Shown here: piece by piece, positions 46,090 through 53,886 of the stretch
How positions within the stretch are numbered: position 1 is the first letter of the stretch
Layout of the letters: every line of letters starts with the position of its first letter
Origin: Calditrichota bacterium
Lineage (GTDB): Bacteria; Electryoneota; RPQS01
Direction: 5' to 3'
Length of the DNA: 64,000 nt
Assembly: GCA_020637445.1 (NCBI GenBank)
Contig: JACJVZ010000003.1
Coordinates: 255,064 to 319,063 of the forward strand
Program-made: the position numbers and the translations under genes
Notes under the pieces: generated by a model
What the model saw: the letters and a program-made list of their open reading frames with translations, nothing else
What the model was told of the DNA's origin: nothing
Databases searched by the model: none

Positions 46090-46683
46090 TTAGTTTTGGC
46101 TTGCAAAGTCCGCTCGTCGAAACAGTAATGCTGAGATCGCGAACAAAAGGGCAATGCCTGTATTCAGGAAGATGACTCCGATGATTCCGGGCGACTCCTC
46201 CGCCGTAAATTCTGGAGTCCAGACAATCATGGCAACAAATGGAACGATTGCCTGAACAATCGCAGTTGCGATCAACGCGTACTTCATGCCGCGCGGGCGG
46301 AGTCTCGCTATCGCCGCGCCGACCAAGCCGGTTGCAATGACACCGAGGTAAAGCAGGTTCGCTGGATTGTTTTCCGAACCGATAAGTCCTACTGCCAAAT
46401 TGATCCAGACCAAAACGAATGCGGTCGAGACCGCAAGCCCAACAGCCGCTTTGTAGGCAGCATCGTTCCGCAGTCCCGCAACCAAGACGTACGCGATACC
46501 CGCACTTAACAAAAGAGCGCCCATCACAATGAAGTCCAATACTGACCAGTTCACTTCATTCGAGACTTGCATCGCGACGAGCGGGATCATTAGCAGCAGA
46601 ACGGTTGCAGCGACCAACATGGCAAGTTGGCGTTTCATTTCGATCAGATTCCATCCCATAGCATGCGTCCCCTGAATACTCAA
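46090..46683 (-). CDS. Six-helix integral membrane protein of unknown function
   Basis: A 197-residue protein with six regularly spaced hydrophobic segments (for example LAMLVAATVLLLMIPLVAM, ALLLSAGIAYVLVAGL, VIATGLVGAAIARL, IGVIFLNTGIALLFAISALLF). No motif is recognised. ATG 46683 or ATG 46659 could start it. It is separated from the peroxiredoxin gene by about 115 bases that hold a terminator, so it is probably transcribed alone. Confidence 0.7.
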   Translation of the reverse strand: MSIQGTHAMGWNLIEMKRQLAMLVAATVLLLMIPLVAMQVSNEVNWSVLDFIVMGALLLSAGIAYVLVAGLRNDAAYKAAVGLAVSTAFVLVWINLAVGLIGSENNPANLLYLGVIATGLVGAAIARLRPRGMKYALIATAIVQAIVPFVAMIVWTPEFTAEESPGIIGVIFLNTGIALLFAISALLFRRADFASQN

Positions 46684-46740
46684 GAAATTTGCCCTGTCTA
46701 ACTATATGTTACGAAGCCACGTCAAAGAAGTTCCGCGCAT

Positions 46741-46772
46741 AAAACAAGACTCCCGGTCATAAATACCGGGAG
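46741..46772 (-). terminator. Terminator after the peroxiredoxin gene
   Basis: CTCCCGGT (46750-46757) pairs with ACCGGGAG (46765-46772). On the minus strand the stem is followed by TCTTGTTTT. It lies 27 bases past the peroxiredoxin stop codon. Confidence 0.85.
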
Positions 46773-46798
46773 CCCAATATCATTTAGCAATCAGGCGA

Positions 46799-47509
46799 TC
46801 ACGAGAACGCGTGGTCTACTTTCCACTCTTTCCAGACGTTTCCTGCCAGTTCAAATCCCGGCTTCAACGTCGGTTTTCCGGGTTGCCAACCAGACGGAGT
46901 GACCTCGCCAGTCTTAACGACGTGTTGGAAGGCCTGTAGTTGCCGGAAAAGTTCGGAAACATTTCGTCCCACTTCGGGTGTGAGAATTTCGGCGCCGCGA
47001 ATAACGCCTTCAGGATCGATAATGAACCTGCCGCGAATGTCTACTCCAGCGGCGGCGTCATACACGCCGTAAACTTCACCGATTGCTCCACCTGCGTCGG
47101 AGAGCATTGGGAACGGCACTCCGCCGCTAACAATTTTCGACAGCTCTTGTTCTTGCCAAATCTTGTGCGTGAAACGGCTGTCGGTGCTGACCGCCAAAAT
47201 TTCGACGCCGAGTGCTTTTAGGTCTTTGTACTTGACTGCGACCGCAGCCAATTCCGTCGGTCAAACAAAAGTGAAGTCGCCGGGGTAGAAGCAGAGCACA
47301 ACCCACTTTCCCAAATACTCCGACAGTTTGATATTTTTGAAAGTTCCGTCCATCAAAGCGCCGGCTTCGAAATCGGGAGCCTTCAAACCTACTCTCGCGG
47401 TCATACGAGGTTCCTTTCCTGATGCGGTTGGTTGGTCCGCCGCGGGCTTGGCCTCTTTGGTCAGCACCCCGGCGGCAGCAGACAAGCAACCTTCCTTTTT
47501 GTCCGCCAT
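46799..47509 (-). CDS. Selenocysteine-containing peroxiredoxin (in-frame TGA)
   Basis: AhpC/Prx1-type peroxidase of 236 residues that would reduce H2O2 and organic peroxides. The frame is interrupted only by one TGA at 47263-47261, exactly where the peroxidatic Cys stands: the codons read GDFTFV-TGA-PTELAAVAVKY, against FTFVCPTE in the family. Reading resumes at once and stays homologous (LAVSTDSRFTHKIW, PFPMLSDAGGAIGEVYGV, GRFIIDPEG). A bacterial SECIS-like hairpin follows the TGA. I read it as Sec83. The usual resolving Cys near the C-terminus (EVCP) is replaced by Thr (GEVTPSGWQPG). ATG 47509 has AAGGAC upstream. A nonsense-mutated pseudogene is the alternative, less likely. Confidence 0.87.
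47232..47251 (-). promoter_or_regulatory. Bacterial SECIS-like hairpin
   Basis: On the minus strand an 8-bp stem (47251-47244 with 47239-47232, one G-U pair) closes a GGUC loop that begins 17 bases after the TGA. In the E. coli fdhF SECIS the loop is also GGUC and begins 18 bases after UGA. This is the site where SelB would bind to recode UGA as selenocysteine. Confidence 0.8.
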
Positions 47510-47532
47510 GTTTTTCGTCCTTTCGATAACAG

Positions 47533-47580
47533 AAAAAAACGCGAGTAAGGCAATTCTGGAAAAAGCGCTCCATTACTCGC
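47533..47580 (-). terminator. Terminator-like hairpin in the peroxiredoxin leader
   Basis: On the minus strand GCGAGTAA and TTACTCGC (47580-47573 with 47548-47541) form a stem with a smaller TGGA/TCCA hairpin inside, followed by seven T residues, then the ribosome site and ATG 47509. It may be an attenuator of the selenoprotein or the end of an upstream transcript. Confidence 0.6.
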
Positions 47581-47733
47581 CTTTTAGAACATACGAAGAC
47601 TATGAAAGGGATTCAAGCAGAAACTCTGGAAACATGAAAGCGCAAGCCTTTATCATTACAACCCTCTCAAGAACTTCAGCAATCACCCAAAAAAATCGAA
47701 GAGGCAAGATTTCTGGGCCCCCGAGAAAGACAA

Positions 47734-47761
47734 AGCCCCTGACATTCTCATGTCAAGGGCT
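47734..47761 (-). terminator. Hairpin downstream of the tRNA-like fragment
   Basis: AGCCC (47734-47738) and TGACAT (47740-47745) pair with ATGTCA (47750-47755) and GGGCT (47757-47761), with one mismatch. On the minus strand it follows the tRNA-Ser-like 3' fragment by ten bases and leads into a T-rich tract, as a tRNA terminator would. Confidence 0.6.
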
Positions 47762-47771
47762 AAGTCATCTG

Positions 47772-47788
47772 CGGAGAGAGGGGGATTC
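47772..47788 (-). repeat. Fragment like a tRNA-Ser 3' end (possible attachment site)
   Basis: On the minus strand GAATCCCCCTCTCTCCG matches the T-arm 3' strand, acceptor 3' strand and G73 discriminator of serine tRNAs. The T-stem 5' strand is absent upstream, so no full tRNA is encoded. It marks the edge between G+C-rich host genes and the A+T-richer block, as expected for an integration scar. The 47581-47935 gap holds no protein gene that I can support. Confidence 0.5.
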
Positions 47789-47935
47789 TATAAACCTTAT
47801 TTTCTTATGCCAAAGATAATACAGAAGTTCTGCGCTAATTCCCGGTCATGACTAAACTTCCTTGCGCCATAAGCTTGTCACGATTTGATACAATTTTGCA
47901 CCGTTTGACCTCCTCCGTGGCACAAATCTGGCACA

Positions 47936-48592
47936 TTACGGGCTGCGTTTCGCGGGCCGAGCAAGATACGTATCAAGATCGGTGCGTCGGAATCTCTTCT
48001 GCCGTGTCCGCTTCAGCTCGCCTGATGCCGCTAGCTTATACACCTTGCTCGTTGAAACACATAGGTATCTCGCGGCTTCCTTGGTGGTCATCACATTCGG
48101 TACCTGCGGATCGCCAGTATTTGCATGTCCCACAAGCGCCATGCTAACGAGGTATGACCGAAAAGGAACGTCATGCAAATTTGCTTTGAACTTGGCGAAC
48201 ATACCATCCGTATCTTTGACTATTCGCCCCGTAAGCTCCCACGCCCCAGAGGAACCCACGGTAATCCAGTAGTGAAAGCTTGACTTCGTCGCATAAACTT
48301 GCAAGCGATCTTGCTTTTGAATGACCACATTTTGAAGTCTGTGATTTGGCCGAAGGATGATCGAAACCACATCGCCTCTTTCAAGGTCTTCAACTACATG
48401 CACTACCCCATTCGCATTTGCGACATCCCGACAGCAGCGGATCCGCGATTTGGTCGTCGCCCAGTCAATATCGTACATACTATCAATCTTGCCAATCGTT
48501 GACTTCGGCTCCATTGGTGGGTCAAAGGACAAGTCGAGGCGCCTCGCGGCGCCAGCGACGTCCAAATATACAATGTGGTGGCTGACTAACAC
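47936..48592 (-). CDS. Excisionase-type helix-turn-helix protein
   Basis: A 218-residue protein. The C-terminal 55 residues (VMTTKEAARYLCVSTSKVYKLAASGELKRTR, FRRTDLDTYL) are an excisionase/MerR-like helix-turn-helix of the kind found in mobile elements. The first 160 residues have no recognised domain (RGDVVSIILRPNHRLQNVVI, SSFHYWITVGSSGAWELTG). GTG 48592 is supported by GAGGAG seven bases upstream. It is the leftmost gene of the A+T-richer block and is 12 bases after the next gene. Confidence 0.75.
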   Translation of the reverse strand: MLVSHHIVYLDVAGAARRLDLSFDPPMEPKSTIGKIDSMYDIDWATTKSRIRCCRDVANANGVVHVVEDLERGDVVSIILRPNHRLQNVVIQKQDRLQVYATKSSFHYWITVGSSGAWELTGRIVKDTDGMFAKFKANLHDVPFRSYLVSMALVGHANTGDPQVPNVMTTKEAARYLCVSTSKVYKLAASGELKRTRQKRFRRTDLDTYLARPAKRSP

Positions 48593-48604
48593 GGTTGTGC
48601 TCCT

Positions 48605-49231
48605 CTACCACGGCACCTTGCCACGGGAAGACTTTTTCTTGGTGGTGGTTGTCGACTTCTTTTTGCTCGTTTTGACTAGCTTCTCAGTCTTTTGGGCAAG
48701 CGCATCCTTCTCTGATTGCATCGAGGAGTCAGGAGTTTCAACAACCGGCCCCAGGTCATATTTCCGCACCAACTCCGCAAGCGTTCCTTCAAAATCGCTT
48801 ATTCCCCGCACTATTGAATCTCGCTGATTCTCAAGGTCGTGAATCTGCTTTTGGATTATCTCCGCCTTTTGTTTGTCGTGTTCCGAAATCTTTGCGCTCC
48901 TGCGGTCGCCAATTTCAGACATAATCCAGAAGCGTTGTGCTTTCATGTCTTGAATCGTCGATTGAAGCTCGGTCGCTCGCGCGCCATCTTGGCGAAAGTT
49001 CAATGTAGGTAGCGGTAACTTGGCGGTTGCGTCCGCAAGGCTCGCCCAAAGCAGTTTTTCGAATTCGTGCCGATCCACATATTCCGCGTTATCGCTACCA
49101 ACAAAATACAGACATTCATAGCGTAGACAAGTTGTACGGCAAATCTCCATGTCGCTACCGAAGAACTCCGTTGCAATCGATGATAGCGGCTCTAAAGCGC
49201 GGAGCCATCGTTTAGTTGTTATTGGATTCAT
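48605..49231 (-). CDS. Coiled-coil protein of unknown function
   Basis: A 208-residue protein. Residues about 85-155 form a charged heptad-like helix (ELQSTIQDMKAQRFWIMSEI, KQKAEIIQKQIHDLENQRDS), probably a coiled coil. The last 40 residues are rich in Lys, Thr and Ser (KLVKTSKKKSTTTTKKKSS), a basic tail that could bind nucleic acid. No family recognised. AAAGGT precedes ATG 49231. It is co-directional with, and 12 bases before, the excisionase-like gene. Confidence 0.65.
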   Translation of the reverse strand: MNPITTKRWLRALEPLSSIATEFFGSDMEICRTTCLRYECLYFVGSDNAEYVDRHEFEKLLWASLADATAKLPLPTLNFRQDGARATELQSTIQDMKAQRFWIMSEIGDRRSAKISEHDKQKAEIIQKQIHDLENQRDSIVRGISDFEGTLAELVRKYDLGPVVETPDSSMQSEKDALAQKTEKLVKTSKKKSTTTTKKKSSRGKVPW

Positions 49232-49347
49232 CTCTTACCTTTCCGAATACAGATTTATTTTGTGATTCTCTATTTTGTCTGGCGCGCACAGCCCAAATAG
49301 AACCATGCGCGCCAAGTATCTGTCAGTAATCCGAGTTCAGAACTCGA

Positions 49348-49809
49348 TTAGGTCCATCCAAGTTCCGATGCATTGAAGTCCTTTGTTGCGATTGCAACAA
49401 CATATCCGTTCCGCTTCGGATGAAGATCAATCCGCTTCCCAATGACATCTTCGAGAACTTCGACCTTGATAAATCGGAGAAACTTGCCTAACGTCGTCAT
49501 TGAATTTATCTTCCCATCGCTGTCAAGTTTGAGCCAAAATCCGTGAACCGCAAGTTTGCCATTGCGGTCACGTACCCAAGCCTCGTTCACACTGATAACC
49601 ATTGCCGGATGTGTTTCGACATCGATTGCAACGCGCGGCAGCAGTTTGCCGTCTTTGTCAAGAGCGTCCTCATAACGCACTCCCACAATTGTTCCGACAA
49701 TCTTCATCGAACCAAGACGCAAGCTGAGTACGTTTTCGGTGTTGGGCGAGTTTGCGAAACTACTACCGTCGCAAACTTGAATTGGCTTGTTTAATTGCTC
49801 ATCATTCAT
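49348..49809 (-). CDS. Small protein of unknown function
   Basis: A 153-residue protein (from ATG 49809, with AAGGA nine bases upstream; an earlier start at 49911 adds residues lying in a terminator). Mixed beta-rich sequence: MKIVGTIVGVRYEDALDKDG, RVAIDVETHPAMVISVNEAWV, KLAVHGFWLKLDSDGKI and FLRFIKVEVLEDVIGKRID. No signal peptide or membrane segment. The layout hints at a small barrel, but no family is recognised. Confidence 0.65.
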   Translation of the reverse strand: MNDEQLNKPIQVCDGSSFANSPNTENVLSLRLGSMKIVGTIVGVRYEDALDKDGKLLPRVAIDVETHPAMVISVNEAWVRDRNGKLAVHGFWLKLDSDGKINSMTTLGKFLRFIKVEVLEDVIGKRIDLHPKRNGYVVAIATKDFNASELGWT

Positions 49810-49868
49810 TGAATTTTTTCCTTCTGTAGTGAAGCTGTATGAAGTATCTCCAAGGCTATACCTTGCGC

Positions 49869-49917
49869 AAAAAAAAAGACCTGCAAGCGCTTCCATTGAA
49901 GGAAATGCCATCAGGTC
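49869..49917 (-). terminator. Minus-strand terminator upstream of 49348-49809 gene
   Basis: GACCTG (49878-49883) pairs with CAGGTC (49912-49917), with an inner CCTTC/GAAGG-like hairpin, and nine T residues follow on the minus strand. It ends transcription from the RiPP-like cluster. In the rest of the gap (49918-50383) I see no gene. Confidence 0.75.
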
Positions 49918-50383
49918 ATGACTAGGTGCCGCCGGGTGTTAGCCCAGTTGCGTTGTTTCTTGAATATTTGCTGAGCGCGTTGTCAACTTTGCCCCAAAGT
50001 TGGCGCAATAAACGGTCGCAGACTAATATACGGAACTAATTCGATTGGTGCAAGAATCCTATTAAGGTCTGCTTTGCCTTCTCTGTTTTATCGCAAACTT
50101 CATTGAAGTACAATTGAGGAATCGAGATCGCACTGTTTCTAACCAACGGAAGTAAACGTGGATAGGAGACAAAAACAGGACAGTGGAATTGCGGGGAGTC
50201 GGACCAAGCGTGGTTCAGCAAATGGAAACAATCGGGGTCAAGTGGCAGTCAACGATGTGACCCGCGTCAGAGGAACATGCCTCGCTTGGTTATTCGGATA
50301 TTGGCTTTTGTACACAGAAGCAGTTAGGTGGGTAGCTACACGAACGAAAAAGCACAAGACACGTAGAAGTACTCACAGAATTC

Positions 50384-51538
50384 TTAGTCAGACTTTGCTG
50401 CAACAACAACAAGCTTGCCAGCTAGACCTAGAATCTCCTCAAGAGGTAGCGTCGCGCGCGAGATGCCCGACACAAGGACATCCATTGCCTTGCTGTTATA
50501 GCTCCTTTGGAGCGCAGTGAACGCACATAGAAGAAGTGGGGAATACTTGAAATAGAGTGGCGACGTTCCATGCTTCTGCGTTGAGACCACTTTGAATCCT
50601 GATTTATCCAGTAGTCTTTGAAGTGAACGTGTCCCGTGGTGAACCACGTGGAAAGGAGGGTCCCAATACGGCCAATATCTACCTGAGAAGCCAACGAGCC
50701 TACCTCCGACATCGGGAACTTCGATTACAAGCAGTCCGCCTTGTTTCAGACACTTTCTTGCCTTTGATAGGCTCGCAGTCTGCTCTTGCTCGTGCTCAAA
50801 GTAGCTCCAGAACGAAACAAAGTCGAAATGGTCTTCTGGAAGCTGAGCATCAAGAAAAGCACTGGCAAAGAACTTGCCTTCGGGACATTCTGCCCTCTGA
50901 TGTGCAATCGCAGATGGGTCAATATCTACACCCCAAACATCCCAGCCAAGTTGATAACAGTTATTCAAGAAGCTTGAAGTACCACAGCCAACATCCAAGA
51001 AGACGCCGATGTGATCCTTGCCAAAGGACGACGATGTTATTCCAAGCCGTCGACTCCGGCTTCTCTTGTGCGTCCACTCTATGTACGGTCTTTTACTATC
51101 CAACTGTCGGTTGGAGTAGAGACAAACATCACCATAAAGAAACTTCATCAAGCTTTTGTCGGGCGACGGTCGCAAGTAAACAGCTTCACATTTTGAACAT
51201 TTAACAAAGCAAAACACTCTAGCGAAACGAGGGTCATATCGCTCCATTCTAATACAATGTCCGTTGGTGCCACAACACGGACATGGAAGATCTTGCCAGT
51301 CAACTTCGGGGACTAAGAATGTAAGTCGAAAAAGGTCTATTGCGAAATTTGAGTCAATAATGAAGGCGTCAGAGAGCGAAGGGCTTCCAGTCTGTAGAAT
51401 CTTTCTTGCGAACAGATCGACAAGTACTTCTCTCTCCTCAAGCGAGAAAGCTGCCCTTACACCAGTAGCGGCGTTAAATGCGACGCAATAGTTGAAGTCA
51501 TCTGAAATTGAAACAGATGGATGAACTCTGAAATGCAC
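50384..51538 (-). CDS. SAM-dependent methyltransferase with N-terminal domain and zinc ribbon
   Basis: A 384-residue enzyme. Residues about 1-80 (VHPSVSISDDFNYCVAFNAA, FSLEEREVLVDLFARKI) weakly resemble a PqqD-like peptide-recognition domain. About 85-130 has CPCCG and CSKCEAVYLRPSP, a zinc-ribbon pair. Then a class I methyltransferase: motif I VFLDVGCGTSSFLNN, WGVDIDPSAI, FDFVSFWSYFEHEQ, and GGLLVIEVPDVGG. It starts (GTG) 28 bases after the radical SAM gene, so it is probably a tailoring enzyme of the same cluster. The substrate is unknown. Confidence 0.85.
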   Translation of the reverse strand: MHFRVHPSVSISDDFNYCVAFNAATGVRAAFSLEEREVLVDLFARKILQTGSPSLSDAFIIDSNFAIDLFRLTFLVPEVDWQDLPCPCCGTNGHCIRMERYDPRFARVFCFVKCSKCEAVYLRPSPDKSLMKFLYGDVCLYSNRQLDSKRPYIEWTHKRSRSRRLGITSSSFGKDHIGVFLDVGCGTSSFLNNCYQLGWDVWGVDIDPSAIAHQRAECPEGKFFASAFLDAQLPEDHFDFVSFWSYFEHEQEQTASLSKARKCLKQGGLLVIEVPDVGGRLVGFSGRYWPYWDPPFHVVHHGTRSLQRLLDKSGFKVVSTQKHGTSPLYFKYSPLLLCAFTALQRSYNSKAMDVLVSGISRATLPLEEILGLAGKLVVVAAKSD

Positions 51539-51566
51539 TTTTTGAGCTAGCTATAGACTGTATATC

Positions 51567-52838
51567 TTAGTTTTGGTATTCCGCTAACGTTTCATACGAC
51601 CAACTTATGAGCAGAAACTTGTCCAGAATCTTAGTAGTTTCTTCCTTACTGAGTCTGCAATCAGCCATGATCCGCGATTGAATTTCTCCAATTGTCGTAT
51701 TACCGTCAAAATATTGCAAAAGTCGATGGTAATCCTCGGTGGCAATAAATTCAGCCTCTTTTCTTCCTTTCTCAGTCACCATCGTGAGATAACATCTGTC
51801 TTGGTTTTGTCGCCGAACTTCCAAGTCGTGACGCAACTCAAGAACTCGATTACTGTCCGACTGAGTCGTCCAACTGTTTGTGTAAGCTGTAGCATTCTCG
51901 AGAGACTTATGTGCAAAACACCCGCCGTGGCAGATACCAGGATATGACTCACAAGTTTCGCACTGACTAAATGGCAATTTGCATGATCGCAATGCCCGCG
52001 AGATTTTGTCGAAATATGCGACGACCATATCAAGACTATCATATGAATTTGCGTCAAGCGAAAACAAGCCCGCAAGAGGCAAACAGTATGCTGCTTTGCC
52101 GTCTGGAAGGAAGTCAACCGTTGGCTCACATGTCGTTATCTGGGTGGAACCAATAAGGTCCAGCCGTCTTTCTTGTTCAACGTTCCACATGCATAAAATA
52201 GAAGAGTGGTCGCCGACTGTTCGGGCACCAACAGCAAAAAGCGCTTCTGACATGTCCACAAGCCTATCGGCATATAAGGCATAGTCACTAATTGAAACAG
52301 ACGAGTTAGGTGTATTGCGGTCATTTGTTGATGGATGAGCGAGCGCCCAACGAACCTGGCCTATCCCGAATTCACTGGCCAGATCGACGATATGATCGAA
52401 ACAAAACATAGGGGAGAGAATGGTTATGCCCAAAGTGCATTTAGCGGAGGGAATTCTACGAAGTATACTTCGGAGCTTTTCCCATTCTTTCGCGCGATAA
52501 TCTTCTCGGGGCAAAACACCTAAAAGGAAGGAGATTCGCTGTGGATCTATTTCGGAAACTAGTCGCTCAATGCTATCGGGCCAAATACCGTTAGACTTAA
52601 GGTGTATGTCTAGGCCATAAGACAGAATTGCTTCAGCGATCCGTCCGAATTGGGGGTGGAGTGTCGGCTCGCCTCCAGTAACTCCAGCATAGTTGACTCC
52701 GGCATCAGCAAGCATGCCGCACAATCTATCAACGACTGGAAGTGGCATCCAGTTGGATGCTCCCCTTTCAAGGCCACGAGTGAAGCAGTAGTCGCATGCC
52801 TTATTGCAGCGCGAGCCAATTACTAAATTGAACGGCAT
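51567..52838 (-). CDS. Radical SAM/SPASM-like peptide maturase with PqqD-like tail
   Basis: A 423-residue radical SAM enzyme. CNKACDYCF binds the SAM iron-sulfur cluster, GVTGGEPTLHP binds SAM. A Cys-rich auxiliary cluster region lies at about residues 235-315 (CEPTVDFLPDG..YC, CKLPFSQCETCESYPGICHGGC), as in SPASM enzymes. The last 60 residues (LLQYFDGNTTIGEIQSRIM, ETTKILDKFLLISWSY) look like a PqqD/RiPP recognition element. It starts 11 bases after a 61-residue gene, its likely substrate. The bond formed cannot be predicted. Confidence 0.87.
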   Translation of the reverse strand: MPFNLVIGSRCNKACDYCFTRGLERGASNWMPLPVVDRLCGMLADAGVNYAGVTGGEPTLHPQFGRIAEAILSYGLDIHLKSNGIWPDSIERLVSEIDPQRISFLLGVLPREDYRAKEWEKLRSILRRIPSAKCTLGITILSPMFCFDHIVDLASEFGIGQVRWALAHPSTNDRNTPNSSVSISDYALYADRLVDMSEALFAVGARTVGDHSSILCMWNVEQERRLDLIGSTQITTCEPTVDFLPDGKAAYCLPLAGLFSLDANSYDSLDMVVAYFDKISRALRSCKLPFSQCETCESYPGICHGGCFAHKSLENATAYTNSWTTQSDSNRVLELRHDLEVRRQNQDRCYLTMVTEKGRKEAEFIATEDYHRLLQYFDGNTTIGEIQSRIMADCRLSKEETTKILDKFLLISWSYETLAEYQN

Positions 52839-52849
52839 GGTGACCCAAA

Positions 52850-53035
52850 TCAGAAGATGCCATCGGTTGGAAACTTGCGGTAGCGTCCCATGTCGATCTT
52901 CAACGGTGTAATTCGCAGGTCAGCGAACTTGTTTGCTTGTTCTGAAGACTGATCAGATTGAGACGAGTCAGTTTGCTTGACTTGGCTCTCTCCGCTTGGT
53001 TTTTTTGGTGTGGTATTTTCGTCGGTTTTCTTCAT
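52850..53035 (-). CDS. Candidate RiPP precursor peptide
   Basis: A 61-residue peptide with no Cys, hydrophilic start rich in Lys, Thr, Ser, Gln and Glu (about residues 1-37), then NKFADLRITPLKIDMG and a C-terminus RYRKFPTDGIF with Arg, Tyr, Lys and Phe that could be the modified core. It sits alone between an ABC transporter gene and the radical SAM gene with the PqqD-like tail, the classic place of a precursor. Its ribosome site is weak. No known RiPP family recognised; the leader/core border is a guess. Confidence 0.62.
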   Translation of the reverse strand: MKKTDENTTPKKPSGESQVKQTDSSQSDQSSEQANKFADLRITPLKIDMGRYRKFPTDGIF

Positions 53036-53097
53036 GTTACATTTCCGAGAGCAGTGCGGTCAGGACTTCTCTCTGTCTTGTGCTTAGTGATAGTAGG

Positions 53098-53886
53098 TCA
53101 ATCCAGTTTTTGATAGTAAAGCTCCTTGAACAAGCTACTTAGGTAATCAATAGCGAACTCGGCGGACCCCCGTGTTATTATAGTGTGTACCTTTCCGCGA
53201 TTCAACACAACCACTCTATCCGCATATGATATGGCTTCTGAATGCCGATGCGTTACCATAAATGCCGACAGACGCTTGGAGCGAATTAGATTACTAGTGC
53301 GAGTGAGAACATCCGTTGCCATTTGAGGATCCAATGAAGCTGTAAACTCGTCGAACAAGAGAAGAGAAGGATCCCCCACGGTGGCAAGAAGTGCAACAAG
53401 ACTTTGCCTTTCTCCGCCTGACAAATTACCAACTGATTCGTTCATCCGGAACTCCAAATCCAACCCCAACTCTGAGGCTAGAGACATCGATCTACTTCTG
53501 AGTCGCACGGTAGGAAATAGGAAAGGAAGAGTCCTACTCTTGTTCATAGCTATCACGATATTTTCAAGCACACTCAATTCTTCGACCAAAGCAAACTCTG
53601 ATTCTTGTGGCGCAATCCCAAGAAATTTAGAACGGCGATATGGTGGCAGCTTCAAAAGGTCAATATCTGATGCCATCCTAGGTAAATCAAGAACGATGAC
53701 TTCCCCACCGTCTGCGCTAATATCGCCAGAAATCAATCCAAGCAAAGTGCTCTTGCCGGATCCGTTCGGTCCGATGAAGTAGACAATTTCTCCAGGTGCA
53801 ATTTCGAAGCGCTGAACATCCAAGAGAAAGCCCGGTCTCGCGCCTCTGCCCTGAAATTGTTTTCGTAAGTTCTTAATGGCAATCAT
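53098..53886 (-). CDS. ABC transporter ATP-binding protein
   Basis: A 262-residue ATPase. Walker A GPNGSGKST, signature LSGGERQS, Walker B LLLFDEFTASLDP and H-loop VTHRHSEA. ATG 53886 is chosen because it begins the conserved strand (MIAIKNLRKQF) and overlaps the permease stop by four bases; a longer frame adds Arg/Cys-rich residues of antisense type. It forms an importer-type set with the next two genes. Confidence 0.93.
   Translation of the reverse strand: MIAIKNLRKQFQGRGARPGFLLDVQRFEIAPGEIVYFIGPNGSGKSTLLGLISGDISADGGEVIVLDLPRMASDIDLLKLPPYRRSKFLGIAPQESEFALVEELSVLENIVIAMNKSRTLPFLFPTVRLRSRSMSLASELGLDLEFRMNESVGNLSGGERQSLVALLATVGDPSLLLFDEFTASLDPQMATDVLTRTSNLIRSKRLSAFMVTHRHSEAISYADRVVVLNRGKVHTIITRGSAEFAIDYLSSLFKELYYQKLD

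Noticed and set aside
47261..47263. Peroxiredoxin as a pseudogene broken by a stop codon
   Set aside because: The TGA is exactly at the catalytic Cys codon, no frameshift occurs, both sides are conserved and a SECIS-like hairpin follows; selenocysteine explains it better, though Sec genes are not in this window.
50036..50520. Short frames on both strands between 49918 and 50520
   Set aside because: Mutually overlapping, partly inside the methyltransferase gene, no usable ribosome sites and no recognisable composition.
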